From the NCBI GenBank assembly GCA_947179155.2, contig OX359266.1, forward strand, positions 16,136,098-16,200,097: a DNA stretch of 64,000 bases. Direction: 5' to 3'. The stretch comes from Hedera helix (lineage: Eukaryota; Streptophyta; Magnoliopsida; Apiales; Araliaceae). Both the position numbers and the translations under genes were made by a program. The notes beneath the pieces were generated by a model. That model ran no database searches. It saw nothing but the letters and a program-made list of their open reading frames with translations, and had not been told where the DNA came from. Of the stretch, positions 30,980-44,430 are shown piece after piece; the first letter of the stretch is position 1; each line of letters opens with the position of its first letter.

Positions 30980-32460
30980 ATGCTGCCAAAGAGAGGTAGA
31001 CCTACTAGGGAGGCACCAGAGGAACTAGTGAATGAAATCACTGGGACAGATACAAGAACAGAACCAGAAACAACCCAGTTGATTTGGTACAAAGGTTAGT
31101 AAACTTACTAACGGGAACAATGCAAAAAAGGAATCCAGTTCCTGCGGAATAGAATACCCAACCCCCTCACTTTGCAAATTTTAAAGATTTTAAAGTAGCT
31201 GGGCAACTAGAATTTAAAGGCTCTATAAACCCTATAGAATCTCAAACTTGAATTATGGAAATGGAGAGGGTTTTTGAGGTGGTTAGGGTAGTAGAGGAGC
31301 AGAAGACTGCTTTTACAAACTTCATGATGAAAGGAGAGGCTTTCCACTGGTGACAAGCAAATCGAAATAGAGAGGCAGGAGAAATAGTTCCATGGGTGAG
31401 GTTTAAGGAACTATTTTTTGAAAATTATTTTTCAACTAGTATGCAGAGTAAGTTAGAAATTCAATTTTTGGAACTAAAGCAGAATAACATGTCAGTAGCT
31501 GAGTATGCAGCTAAGTTTAATGAACTGGCCCGGTTTGCTCCATACCAGGTTAGTACAGAGGAGCGAAAAGCTAAAAGATTTGAATAGGGATTGAAGCCCT
31601 GGATCTATAGCAAGGTGAGTATGTTTCAGTTAAAAACATACGTTGATGTATTAGAAAAGGCAATCTTGGTTGAGGGAGGTAGTGAAGCTATTACAAAATA
31701 TCATCAAGAATAAAAGAAAAGGAAAAGTGAAGGATATTTCAAGGAGGGAAGTGGTAGTAGTACCAACCCTCCTAATAAGAAAAGGTGGGGTGGTAGTACC
31801 AACACCTCCGGAAACAAATCAGGAGATGTAAAGAAGAAAATTGAACTGTATAGTAATTGTGAGAAGAATCATTCAGGAATTTATTTGAAGGGAAAGAAGG
31901 TTTGTTATAAGTATCAACAAGAGAGACACATTGCCCCAGAATGTCCAAGACTGAAGAAAACAAGATGTTTTAACTGTGGGGCAACAAACCATTTTGCTCA
32001 AAACTGTCCAAAGAAGACAATGGAGGTGACTAGTGGAGTGAAAGAAGAAAACACCAGAGGGAAGCTGACATTCCCTTCATCAACTCAACCAGGTCGTCCT
32101 ACTGCCCGAACTTTTAACATGACAGTGCAAGATGCAGAAAAATCTAAAGACGTGGTGTCAGGTACCATTTCAATTTGCAATACTAATGCATGTGTGCTTT
32201 TTGATTCAGGTGTCACGTACTCTTTTATATCTAATGAATTTGCTAGAAGACTAGGATTGACTCATGAAAACTTAGAACAACCCTTGAACATAGAGATTGC
32301 AAATAAAGAAGTGATACACGTTAACCATGTGCATAAGCATTGTCCTATGTTGATAAGAAAGCATAAGCTATATGCGAACTTAATTTCGATATGTCTAGGG
32401 AAATTTGATGTCATTCTAGGAATGGACTGGTTGTATAACCATAAAACCATGATTAATTGA
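30980..32460 (+). pseudogene. gag-pro: Decayed gag-protease of element B
   Basis: The ATG at 30980 opens MLPKRGRPTRE, the usual start of Tekay/Del-like gag. The gag core is recognisable (FKVAGQLEF; WVRFKELFFENYF near 31396; NNMSVAEYAAKFNELARFAPY), but stops interrupt it near 31150, 31249, 31351, 31585 and 31711, and a frame change occurs near 31080. A CCHC zinc knuckle follows (CFNCGATNHFAQNC, 31966-32007), with a degenerate second one before it (CYKYQQERHIAPEC). The retropepsin-like segment has VLFDSGVTYSF near 32197 and ILGMDWLYNH near 32415. The region joining protease to RT appears deleted, because the RT frame begins at once in another phase. Confidence 0.88.
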
Positions 32461-33825
32461 TGAAAATGGAGAAAATACCAGTAGTGAACGAATTTTCCGA
32501 TGTGTTTCCAGATGACTTACCTAGTCTTCCGTCAGATCGGGAAATCGAGTTTATGATTGATTTAGAACCGGGAACAGCTCCAATATCTAAGGCTCTGTAT
32601 AGAATGGCTCCAGTGGAAATGAAAGAGTTGATGAAAAAACTACAGGAGCTATTAGATAAAAAGTTTATTCAGCTGAGTGTGTCTCCGTGGGGAGCCCCAG
32701 TACTATTTGTTAAAAAGAATGATGGAACCTTACGATTGTGTATCGATTACAGAGAGTAAAATAAGTTGACCATCAAGAATAAATACCCTTTGCCAAGGAC
32801 TGATGATCTTTTTTATCAGTTAAAGGGAGCAAAATATTTTTCAAAGATTGATCTTCGGTCAGGGTATCATCAACTGAAAATAAGGAAAGAGGATGTACCA
32901 AAAGCAGCATTCAAAACTCGTTATGGTCATTACGAGTTTTTGGTGATGCCGTTTGGGTTGACGAATGCACCAGCGGCATTCATGGATATGATGAATAGGA
33001 TTTTTAAACCCTATTTGGATAAATTTGTGGTGGTGTTCATAGATGATATCTTGATATATTCCAAGTCTCAGGAAGAGCATGCAGATCATTTAAAGATAGT
33101 GCTAAAAACTTTGAGAAAGGAAAAATTATATGCTAAATTCTCGAAGTGTGAATTATGGTTGGAAAGAGTTCACTTTTTGGGTCATGTTATTGATAAAGAT
33201 GGAATTTTTGTGGACCCTGCAAAAGTTGAAGCTGTGATTAATTGGGAACAGCTAAGGACACCAACAGAGGTGAGAAGTTTCTTAGGTCTAGCGGGTTACT
33301 ATCGACAATTTATTCAAGATTTTTCTAAGATAGCAACTCCACTAACTAATTTAACTAGAAAGGCTGTAAAATTTGTATGGACAGATAAATGTGAAGAAAG
33401 TTTTTGTGAGTTAAAGAAAAGGTTAAGCGAAGCTCCGATGTTAGGTTTGCCTGATGAAACAGGAAATTTTGTGGTATATAGTGATGCCTCTCATAAAGGA
33501 TTAGGTTGTGTGTTTATGCAGAACGGTAAGGTTATTGCATATGCATCACGACAGTTGAAAGATTATGAGAAAGGGTATCCGACGCATGATTTGGAATTGG
33601 CAGCGGTAGTATTTGCATTGAAAATATAGAGACATTATCTCTATGGGGAGAAATGTGAGATATATATATAGACCATAAGAGTCTGAAATTTATCTTCACA
33701 CAAAAGGAGTTGAATATGCGTTAGCGGAGGTGGCTGGAATTAATAAAAGACTATGATTATGAAATCCTCTATCATCCAGGAAAAGCTAATGTAGTAGTGG
33801 ACGCTTTAAGTAGAAAGGAGAGAAA
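32457..33825 (+). pseudogene. pol: Decayed reverse transcriptase-RNase H of element B
   Basis: The N-terminal RT part (FSDVFPDDLPSLPSDREIEF to RLCIDYRE) ends at TAA 32757-32759. The same frame continues to TAG 33627 with YFSKIDLRSGYHQ, MPFGLTNAPAAFM, the catalytic VFIDDILIYSK (33033-33065) and FLGLAGYYRQFI. RNase H follows (VVYSDASHKGLGCVF, YPTHDLELAAVVFALK). After 33629 the RNase H end is recognisable only in another frame (HKSLKFIFTQKEL near 33672, DYDYEILYHPGKANVV near 33750), so a frameshift lies near 33660. These motifs place B among chromovirus Ty3/gypsy elements. Confidence 0.9.
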
Positions 33826-35417
33826 AATTGATGAAATTAACTGCTCAGGATAAACTAATTCAGGAGATGACAAAGTTAGAAATAGAAGTGAAGTATCCCT
33901 CCGAAGCAGATGAGATGCTATTTGTTTTAAAGATGCAACCAACACTGTTAGATAAGGTGAAGGAAACCCAATTAGCAAATGATGAATGTACTCGGGTAAG
34001 AAATAGGATTACATCAAACGATGAAGTAAAATTTCAGATAGACAGTAATGGAATTCTCAAATTTGATGGGCGAATCTGGATACCAGCAGTATCTGAATTG
34101 AAGGAGGAGATATTACAGGAAGCACATAATTCAAAATTCTCGATTCATCCAGGAAGTACAAAAATGTACCAAGATTTATAGAAGTATTTTTGGTGACCAA
34201 ACATGAAATGAGAAATTGCGGACTATGTAAGTCGATGTTTAACGTGTCAGTGAATCAAAGTTGAGCATCAGAAGCCAAGTGGGCTGCTATAACCTCTTGA
34301 AATTTTAGAATGGAAGTGGGAACATATTACCATGAATTTCGTAGTAGGACTTCCAACTACACAAAAGGACTACGATGTTATATGGGTGATCGTGGACAAA
34401 CTAACAAAGTCGGCCCACTTCTTGCCAATCAAAATTGAATACAATTTGGATCAATTGGCTAGAATCTACATTAAAGAAGTGATATCGCGACACGGAGTAC
34501 CAGTGTCAATTGTGTCAGATCGGGATCCACGCTTTACATCAAATTTTTGTAAGAGTCTACAGGAGAAGTTAGGGACACAACTGAGGTTGAGTACAGTCTA
34601 CCATCCTTAAACCGATGGTCAAACGAAAGGACGATACAAACTTTAGTGGATATGTTGCGGGCATGTATTATGGACTTCAAAGGAAGTTGGGATGATCATC
34701 TGCCTTTGGTAGAATTTGCGTATAACAACAGTTACCATGCAAGTATAGGAATGCCGCCTTATGAAGCTTTATATGGAAGAAAGTGCAGAACTCCCTTGTG
34801 TTGGAATGAAGTTGGTGAACGTCAACTGCAAGGACCTAAACTAGTTCAACAAACGGCAGATACAGTCAGGTTGATACAAGCTCGATTAGTAACAGCTCAG
34901 GATCGACAGAAAAAGTATACAGATTTGCATAGGCAAAGTCAAGATTTTGAGGTGGGAAGCCACGTGTTTCTTAAGGTGTCTCCATGGAAAGGAAAAATCA
35001 GATTTGGAAAGAAGGGTAAGTCATAGATTTATTGGACCATTCGAGGTATTAAAGAAAGTTGGGGAAGTGGCATATGAAGTGGCTCTACCTCCAGAATTAG
35101 AGTATAGACACAATGTTTTCCACGTGTCAGTGCTCCGACCGTGCAAGCCAAATTATAAGCACGTCATAGCATATGAACCGATTCAAATAGAGAATGATTT
35201 AACTTATGAAGAAATTCATGTCCAAATATTAGATAGGAAAGAACAAGTCTTAAGAAATAAGGTGATTTCTTCTGTTAAAGTGCTATGGCGAAATCATAAC
35301 GTTGAAGAAGTCACGTGGGAATTAGAAAAGAAAATACAAAAGAATTATCCCCATTTATTTGAGCAGTTTAGTGTAGAAATTTCGGGACGGAATTTTTATA
35401 AAGGTGAAAGAATGTAA
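33826..35417 (+). pseudogene. pol: Decayed integrase with chromodomain-like C-terminus, element B
   Basis: The integrase zinc-binding region is partly lost (34141-34330 contains stops). The core is readable: MNFVVGLPTTQKDYD, then VIVDKLTKSAHFLP and SIVSDRDPRFTS, ending in a TAA at 34608 just before the TDGQ motif. A frameshift follows near 34625-34645. The next segment (FAYNNSYHASIGMPPYEALYG, KCRTPLCWNE) runs to about 35023, then another shift leads to RFIGPFEVLKKVGEVAYE and HNVFHVSVLRPC. The end, VKVLWRNHNVEEVTWELE, resembles the Tekay/Del-type chromodomain, which in this family targets insertion to heterochromatin. Function is lost. Confidence 0.88.
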
Positions 35418-35517
35418 TATCCAAGATATTACGACGTTGTAAAAATATTTAAATAAATAAAATGTGTATGTTTTAATTATTTAAACTAGGTAAATAATAT
35501 GAATGATATGAATTAAT

Positions 35518-35585
<68 letters not shown>

Positions 35586-38500
35586 ACAGTTACTAATTTT
35601 AATTGTGTAAATAAAAAGGGAATTGATATTGGAAATAAATTCTAAATTAATTAAAAGTTAATGAGAGAATTAACAAAATCATAATTATTGATTATGGATT
35701 AATTAATAATTATGGAAAAATTTTGGGGATTATTAAAAAGAGTAATTAATTATATAAAATATATAGTCATAAATTATATATTTTATATAAGGAAATACAA
35801 TTAAGTATAGAGAAATTTGTAATTATATAAATTATATAATAGTAAATATATAATTTATATAAGAGTATAAATATTATTAAGGAAAGGTTAATAATTATAT
35901 AAATTATATAGTATTGTATTGTATAGTTTATATAAAATATATGAAATGGTGAAAATGAATAATTAATAAATATGAATAAGTCTTATTTTAATAAGATAAA
36001 TTGTGCTTATGTAAAATAGAATTATTTCTATTTTATGAGACTTAATATTTTTGAAATTTAAATATGTGAAAGAATTTATTATAATACATAATACGTATAT
36101 ATAATAAATGATATATGTACATATTATGTAGTGAGAGGAAATACATGGATATTTATGTAATGTATATGTAATAAAATTGAAATGTGAGAAATTTAATTTT
36201 ATTAAGCTATGTGTGTTATTTTATTAATTATAGAAGTATAAAGTACCTCATATAATTACGTGAATGTCATTATGCGTGTATAAAATTTATCAAGTAAAGT
36301 ACCTCAAAAATGTATAAATATTATTTATAAATCATTTTATGAATTTTAGTGAATTAAAATAAATATTTTATATAAAATATTTATTTCACAAAATAACTAT
36401 GTAATGTATTAAGTTATTACGTGTACCTGATTTATTTTTTACCGAATTCTACTCCTAAGTCGGTGGAGTTTAGAATCAATTCACTCTTAATGCTTAATAT
36501 AGGAGGGAGGAAAAGAATAAAAATAAAAAAATAAAAACAAACATAAATCATTAAAACATCAACAAAACCATCTCATTTCTTATCTCTCTTTTCTTCCCAC
36601 CACCATCACCGCCACCCAAACCCACCATCACCACCAAGAAAGGAGAAATTTTGGTGCCATCAAGGTGTATAACAAGCTTCATAGGAAGATTTTCAAGCTT
36701 GGGAATGTATAAAAACTACTTTATTTGAATTATTTTAATCTTTTTAGTGATAAAATAATTTTGTGAAAAAATAATAAATAATTAGAATAATTATTCTATA
36801 TAATTTTTGGATGTATACTTATAGATTATATCATGTTTAGAGTATTTGTGTTGTGGAAATGGTGATCAAAAATGGTTTAAAATTTTCTTGTTAGGCTACT
36901 GTTAACGTAGAGGAAGAAAAAAAAAAATTAAGGCCGCCCGCGCATGGCGCGACGGCCAATTTTTTTTTTGGAACCGGGAATAAAACGGCGGCATTTTGGG
37001 AGCGGAAGGGGATGAGCCGCGTCATACGCGACGACAAAAATTTTTCGATAACCGACCTAAGAAACGACGTCACTTGATACAGGGGGGGAGGCAGGGTCGC
37101 GCCATGCGCCGCAAACCAAATTTCAAAAAAAATTACGATTTTGCCACCGGTTCAGTTTTTCCACATAATTACGAAAATGCCATCAGAGTTTTATTTAATA
37201 AAAATAAATGTTTAAAAATTATGTAAAAATAAATCGGTAAAATATATAAAAATGTTTTATAATTAAATTTAACAATTCTCCAATTTTGAGGAATAATTCT
37301 AATTAATATTTAAGTGTTTTACATATGAGAACATAAAAGGGCACGGTTAGATTAAATAACCAAATTAGGTTATAATTAATTGTAAACCCTAAAATAGATC
37401 CAACGGGTAGAATAATTATGTTGTGAGTAATATTAATTATATAAATTAATATCATGGGTTACTAAATTGGTTTTATTTGATTATGTTATTATTATAGGTC
37501 GTTCAAGAAAAGGCTATTAGCCGTTAATTTAATAATCGGACATCGAGGCAAGTTCCTAAACCCTAATCTTGACCCATTAATCATATGTTATATATATTAA
37601 AATTCTGACTAAGTTCCATTTCCTAAGTTTTATCATTATTCCATTTTCTTGAATTTTGATTTCGATTGATGTTGTAAATTGTTCAATTAAAATTGAAAAT
37701 CTCTGTTGTTATTCAAATTCATTCTTAAATGCCAATTATAATGAATCATAATTGTTGATGAGTGAGTTGATGATTATGAGTCTATGCCATTTGTCCAGCT
37801 AGACTGTTGATATAGTTGAATCTCAAATTACTCTTTATCGTTAAGTGCTGAGCCAAACCAGATTGTTTTGGTGCGGACTCCTAGAAACTGAGATGAACAA
37901 CCCTGTTTCAGGGGATATAGCTTGTCAGATGCTTTAAATTCCGATATCACGCGAAATGTGGTAATATGATGTGCACAATCATAGGTACGAGAGGTCGATC
38001 ACCTCGAGTACGTGTTAAAGGTTTTATGGTCTTTATGACACATACAGGTTATCAGTGTTACCATTAATTAACCTATGTTCAATGGTCTGGTGACCCTCAG
38101 TATTATTCTTATTTATTATGTTTCAAAAGATATTTCTTTCAGTTATTTCCTTTCATTTGAAATGAATTAATGTTACCTCGTTGGTTATGTTGTTGTTATA
38201 AATTATTTTCCTCATGATGCATTGTCATTTAATTCATTATACTTGCTGAGTACTTCGGTTGCTCATTCTTGCTTGATTAATATATCGCAGACAAAGATGT
38301 TAAATTTGAGGGTCTAAATAAGAAAGACAAAGGCAAAAGAAAGATGTCGGAATGAAGCAGTGATGAAATGTCCCCAGTTGGTAGTCTTAAATCCATTTTG
38401 TGGTTTTAGATGTGAAATATTTATGTTAGTAACGTTGTATGTAGGTAAAGGTTGATGACCCTGGGGGTTTGTTAGACATATTTTGTATTAAGTTGAATAT

Positions 38501-38615
38501 TAACATATGTAATATTTATTAATGGTAATTTTGAGTGGTAGTGATTGAAAGTAGAATTTATGAATAGTGAGCACCAAAATTGAGGCTTGAGAAACCCGGA
38601 TTTGGGGGCATCACA
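35413..38615 (+). mobile_element. Element B, 3' LTR (complete)
   Basis: It starts TGTAATATCC at 35413 and ends GGGGGCATCACA at 38615 (3203 bp). The right two fifths match the partial 5' LTR at 28180-29690. It contains a TA microsatellite, the GCATGGCGCG and AAACGACGTCAC palindrome modules near 36940-37072, and one copy of the GTCTA/TAGAC dyad at 37780-37804. Beyond it the D LTR resumes with CATAG. Confidence 0.9.
35522..35579. repeat. (TA)n microsatellite
   Basis: About 58 bp of uninterrupted TA repeats in the B 3' LTR. Confidence 0.97.
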
Positions 38616-41600
38616 CATAGCCCTGCTTACATCATACCTATTTTAACTTTTGTTCGAGTTTATTATATATAATACTCGACTTACAATAATACATTAATCT
38701 TATCTCTTTACAACATTTCTCTGAATCAAACTTACATGCATAGCTATATCTAGGTATTTACAAAAGCATACCTCGTTATATTAACGACCAAGTTTAATAA
38801 AACAAAATCATTTATTTACATATGACTTTCCAAATTCTTTATTGACTTATCATATTACAACTGAATATAATCAATTCCTTCATGTTATTCTATACATTTA
38901 CCATTCCTTACTCTTTAGCATAATGGGAATCTCTGACCTTCTTATACTTTGCTTGAAAATGTTAGCTTATAGCAAAAGCGAGCACAAAGGCTCGGCAAGT
39001 CTAACAGATAACACATGTCATGCTTACAGTTCATATATATGCGTCATACATTCCTTACTTTACCGTGCTATGCATTTTCAAAATATAAATGTCACATATT
39101 GCATTTAACAGTTAAAAAACATAGTTGCACGAGGTGCACATTTTAAAAATATTTGATGTCACATAATCTGTCAAATAGTCCACATAGAACAATTATTTCA
39201 TTTCAACAAGTTCTGAAAAACTTTCCTGTTACGCGTTACTCAACTCAATCTTTACGTTCCTCAAACGTCTTTTATATCCTTCATTGCATCGGTTTGATAA
39301 TTCGAACCTATCTGTCAATATACAACCTACATATTATTATAAGGTTATATCACATCACATACGTACTTTAACTTAATCCATAATTATTAGACCATTAGTC
39401 TCTATTCATTACACTTTTGATGTACTACACCTTACATAGGTTAATAATACATCATAACTCGTTACCGACCTTTTACACAAGCATTATCATGCTTTTACTT
39501 AGTTTTTGGGTGTGTTATTTATACAATTCATTGTTACATAACATCTTAACACCCTCTACACTAACAATTTTTATTAATCTAGGGTTTACATAACCTATCT
39601 TCATCATCCCACATCAAAATATAGCTTTTCGGACACCTAAATTTTTTTTCGGGAATAAAACATTTCTCACCGGCGGGGACTGAATTCGTTGCGAGCAAAT
39701 TCTACTCAGGTGACCTCTCCCCGATGAGATGTTTAGTACAAAATGTCTCGCCTAGGCACAGTTCTGTAGAATCCAAAATTTTGATTTTTGTACTACATTT
39801 GCTGATTTTTAACTCCTTCATCTTACATCCAATTAAGCTCAAATTTGAGTCATAACTAGGTCTTACTACATAGTATTTTACCAAAATACTACTTGACTCA
39901 TTTGTCTTCTTAAAATTATCAAAGCATTAGCCCATTAAAGGGCGTTTAGACTCGTTTTTACAAACTTATTTTCAACCTTTTCGTCAACTTTGTGATTTTT
40001 TGTCATTCACTTCTAATGTTCATTCCAACACTTGATATAGTCTCTATAAATCATATAAGACATGTCTAGTCCTTTAAAACAACTTAGGTTTTTAAGAGAC
40101 AAGATTTGTAAAAATTCGTTTTAGGTCGAAACGATCAATTTCGATCAATCGAAATGCATTTTCATTCTAACTTATGTCTGTTGACTACCAAATCAATGTA
40201 GACACGCATAATAACATAAAACTAACTTATTTGACTTCATTTCACTATTAATTACTCAAAATTGTCAAAAAACACATTTTAGTTGGATTTTCATCCACTT
40301 TACAAACTTTTCGAAAAATTCCTTTTCTAACTCTTTGTCTTCACTTTTCATATACTCATTAAAGAGTCCATTTTCAACCTTTGCATCCTTATACTAGACA
40401 TTTATAAATTGTTTCAAAATTTTTTAATTTTAAAATATGTTTGTATGGATATATTACTACGAAAGCAAATTTTAGACTTCCAATTCATACTTTCTTTGCT
40501 TTAAGGTCTCTAATATGCTCTAAAACATGAAAAACACACAAGGCCTTCAAGTTCAACATTATAGCTTAAGGTTTCACCATTATCTTCCAACTCTAGATAT
40601 ATATTCTTCCATAATTCATAACTTAAGCTATACATACATACATAAATCTAAGTTTTAAGTTTGAAAAACTTTTAAACCTTTATGGATGATCAACTTCTTC
40701 ACATAGGAAGCTTCACCATGTTAAGGCCATCATATTTTCTTCTTGCTCTATGATCATCCAACTATCTAATCTTGCTTGATCGAGCTTTCTCTCCCTTTCT
40801 TTCTCTTAGGACATAATTTCCAACAAAATGAAAATGAATGAGAAGTCTTGGTTTGCTTAATTTATGGGAGTTAACTCAAATTGAGTTAACTTAACTTAAT
40901 CATGGCTAAATCAACCTAAGGGCATTTAAATCATTTCACACATTTAGTCAGGGGCATTTTTGTCATTTCACCTCTTGGAACACAACGGCCATTACTTAAT
41001 TTGTCAAGGGTATTTTAGTCATTTCACCCCTTAGGACACAAATTTTATTAAATAAGTTGTCAAGGGTATTTTGGTCAAAAGCCCACTTTGCTAGATTTTC
41101 CTTTTTATGGAATTTCATGTTAAGGAGACTTTTATATATTCTTCTCATTAATTCATTTTATGCTCATTTAAATTAACTTTTCTTTCAATCGACTGACTAG
41201 GTCAATCATTTTTCACTGTGCTACCTTCACGTGGTCTTATTTTATAACTTAATTAGTCATTTAATCACAAATCAACTAAATAACTTTTCTTAACTAAAAT
41301 TATGTTTTTAGTTCCCTACGAACCTTCTCGGTTTTATATTTAATCAATTTCAATTTTCGACATTTCAACTAGTTGAAATGCTCACTTTTTTCATTAAACC
41401 GCTTTTTCGAAAAGCGAACCCTGATCGAATTATTAAAATCCATCATCTTTTATCTTCTTTTTTTTACACGTATATTACCATTTTACGACTTTTAAGTCAT
41501 TACATTTATTTACATTATACACACATGACATTTTGCATCATACATGCATTCTTCATTCTTTCTGCTCATTTTCGGGAGTATTACCTTTTGTATTTATACA

Positions 41601-42344
41601 TGGTATAAATACTTAGTTTAATTCAATCAATTAATATTAATTTATTAATCCATTTCAAACATTAAATTTCATAATCATTATTATTCAATTAATTCCTAAG
41701 ATATAGATTCGGTTAAACTGTTTCATTATTTCTGCACATTCTGACATACCTTACATTGTCATTCTCATAACATAGCCTCTTACGGCCTATTAATTAAGCT
41801 AGTTATTCGTGTTCATAAAGCTAGTTATTCATGTTCATAACTAAAGCTTAATTTACATATTATTTCATCATTTTACTTTTCTCTAAATTTTACATTTTCT
41901 TTCACTTATTAGATTAAATATATTTAGATAAACACATACATTTAATCTATCACATTCTGACACAATACAGTGTCTTACAATAATTATTTTCTAATTACAT
42001 AATCGTATGTATTACATCATATCATTTACCTATAATCTGTTATATTACCATTCAACCATTGTAAATTATATTTATTATAATTTTATTATTTGTCACGTCA
42101 CTAATGCACTTTAAATTGATAATTAATCCTTATAATCTCTATAGATCCCCTTTTTTCATTAAGAGCCCCTCTTTATAAATTCAACCACATAGGTCATTCT
42201 TAACATATTGATTAAATAATAAATTAAATTTAATCACTTATTTATAGTGTGTGTGTCCTTCCAAACTAAGTTTTAACTTCTAACTTTTATTTAATTATCC
42301 AAGATCCTTATATAAAAATCTTGTCAAAAATCTAGGATATCACA
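38616..42344 (-). mobile_element. Element D, left LTR (3' LTR on the minus strand), truncated by B
   Basis: It aligns with 44720-46672 plus 61087-62350. Landmarks are CATAGCCCTGCTTACATC, GGGACTGAATTCG and the AAGGCCTTCAAGTTCAACAT block. It ends TCTAGGATATCACA at 42344. 287 bp at its left end are missing where B inserted, and the first five bases, CATAG, are the presumed right flanking repeat of B. It contains no gene; the open frames at 38842, 39153 and 41378 are AT-rich chance frames. Runs of GGGCATTTTTGTCATTTCAC-like motifs lie at 40919-41080. Confidence 0.85.
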
Positions 42345-44418
42345 TTCACTCCTCCTTTAAAAAATTTATTCTCAAAATTGCTAAGTACTTATCCCTTATT
42401 TATTTACTACATACATATCTCTTTTCATTCTACTCATCATAACTAGGTTTTCAACTAACATTTACATTCTTTCCTTTCTCTACCTAGCTTACCCTTTTTC
42501 TATCGTTCATTCCAGAACATTGAAATATCTTTCAAGAGTCTTTAACAATTGTTCAATGATTGTGAAGTAGTATGAATAATCAGGAAGTATAAATTCCTTT
42601 TTAAAAACTTTTCATCTTTTTGCTGAAGGGTCATAAAGACCATGAACATGAGTTAACGACGCAACTACGCCACTCTTTTTCTTTCGGAGCAACCACGCCA
42701 TTCTGATTTAATGACGCAACCACGCCAATCAATACCAGCAGATCTTTCCACTGTAAACCTACAATTAGACGGTCTACAATCACATAGACTATAAACATCC
42801 ATTGCAAGCTTTCCAAAGGATTAATCCAGCATACTTTCTCGTTAAGAATATTAACAATCACAATTCAGGACTGCAATATCCAAAAGGTCATAAGACCACA
42901 TTCTTCCTTTTTCAAAGTTGTTCATCTCAGTCTTTAAAAATATTTTTCTTTATCCAATTCTGGATTTAAAAATATTTACTCATTTCTTTAGCAAAATGGT
43001 CTAGCTAAAACAAATGGCATAGACTCATATCCTTAAACCGTTCGAACATTATGAACTTGAAAACTTTTCAAAAATTTATTTTTACCATAACTTCATCACA
43101 TTGCATCATGTAACAATGTATTTGTGGTTCATATTCCTACATCCATATCTTTGTTATCGTGCGTTGAGAATTTCGTCCTTGGCTTAAAATTTGAACCCAT
43201 TTTCATAAATTGAAAAGAAAAATCTTTTAAAGACTTCATAATACCGCATTGTTACAGCAGTACGTTGAGAATTTAATCATTTAAGACTTCATAATACCGC
43301 ACCGTTTAATCAGTACATTGAGAATTTCGTCATTTATCATTTTGCACCATATTCAACAATGTGACAATGATTTCATAATTACATTTTGAAATTTCAAATA
43401 ATTTTTTTCTAGCCGAATCAATTGGCATATACCCATGAATCATGAAATTTGAAAATTTATAGTTCGATATTTGAACAAATCATTTCTGATGCACCAAAGT
43501 ATGAGAATAAGCACTTTTTTTTTTAAAACATCGATGATTTAATATAGCTAGAAGAGTTGGATTGCTTACCGAATCCTAATCATTTTTTCTTTCTTTTCTT
43601 TTACTCATTCAAACCTTTCTTACCAATTCTATCTCTTTCCTATTTTCTTAACTTTAGCCAATCTATGAGAACTAATACTCACCATATGACTCTCTTTTCT
43701 ACCCCCCCCCCCCCCCCCCCACTGTTCATCAAACCTGCCACACATTATGGGGTCAGGAACTTACCATAATAATATGAGTTTAGGAACTTGTCATATTAAT
43801 ATGTAGTTCAAGAATAAATCAAGAACTGTCTATATGCTTAGGGGTTCAAAAACATACTATACGATTACGAGTCACGAACTAACCATAAAGGTGAGTTTTA
43901 AGAACTAGCCTTAACCTTTCTCACTTCCTATGTATCAGTTATATATAGAAGAAAAGAATCACCTTCTCAACATATATAACCAATACCGTGACGCTGGATC
44001 TCCACTGATTATCATTATAGGAAGCTAAGTGGTTGTGAAACCAAGCACAAGTCCCTGCCCATACAAAGAAATGTACAACTCAACTACTACTATGAGTCCT
44101 CAATAAAAAAATCCCACATAACTCTAACATTAACATTTTCTTAACCTTTCTTTAGCCTGATATTATTTTTTTGTATTCATACCTTACTATTCATAACTCA
44201 TTAAGAGTTCATTTTCCTATATCATCTTATGATCCCATAACCCTTTACCATTTCTCAATATCTTGTTATAAGATATCTTTTACCATTTCTCACTCATGAG
44301 TTTCCAGAATTCATTTCCTCCTCACTTAATTCTACTAGAGTTTAATTTTTTACCATTTCCTCATTTTTTACAAAAGTCATAGTCTGTGGTACTCTTACCT
44401 AAGAACTATAACCTATCA
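42345..44418 (-). mobile_element. Non-coding internal region of element D
   Basis: It is flanked by a purine tract on the left (minus strand TTTAAAGGAGGAGTGAA against TGTGATATCC) and a PBS on the right. There are no ORFs for retroelement proteins. Shared blocks with A and E are: TTGTTCATCTCAG at about 42914; dyads at 42999-43024 and 43407-43432; TACCGCATTG/GTACGTTGAG at about 43240 and 43290; CTTACCATAATAATATGAG near 43760; and CCTGCCCATACAAAG near 44054. Three copies of a GACGCAACCACGCCA-like motif lie at 42655-42735, and a run of 19 C at 43702-43720. Confidence 0.7.
43702..43720. repeat. Poly-C tract of 19 bases
   Basis: Uninterrupted C run in the D internal region; exact length is prone to sequencing error. 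Confidence 0.9.
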
Positions 44419-44430
44419 GCTCTGATACCA
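44419..44430 (-). promoter_or_regulatory. Primer-binding site of element D
   Basis: On the minus strand TGGTATCAGAGC starts 2 bp after the LTR end ...GCGTTACA. It is of the initiator tRNA-Met type. Confidence 0.85.

Noticed and set aside
35522..36470. Scaffold/matrix attachment region or centromeric satellite
   Set aside because: AT-rich with TA repeats, but it is simply part of the B 3' LTR and has no higher-order repeat.
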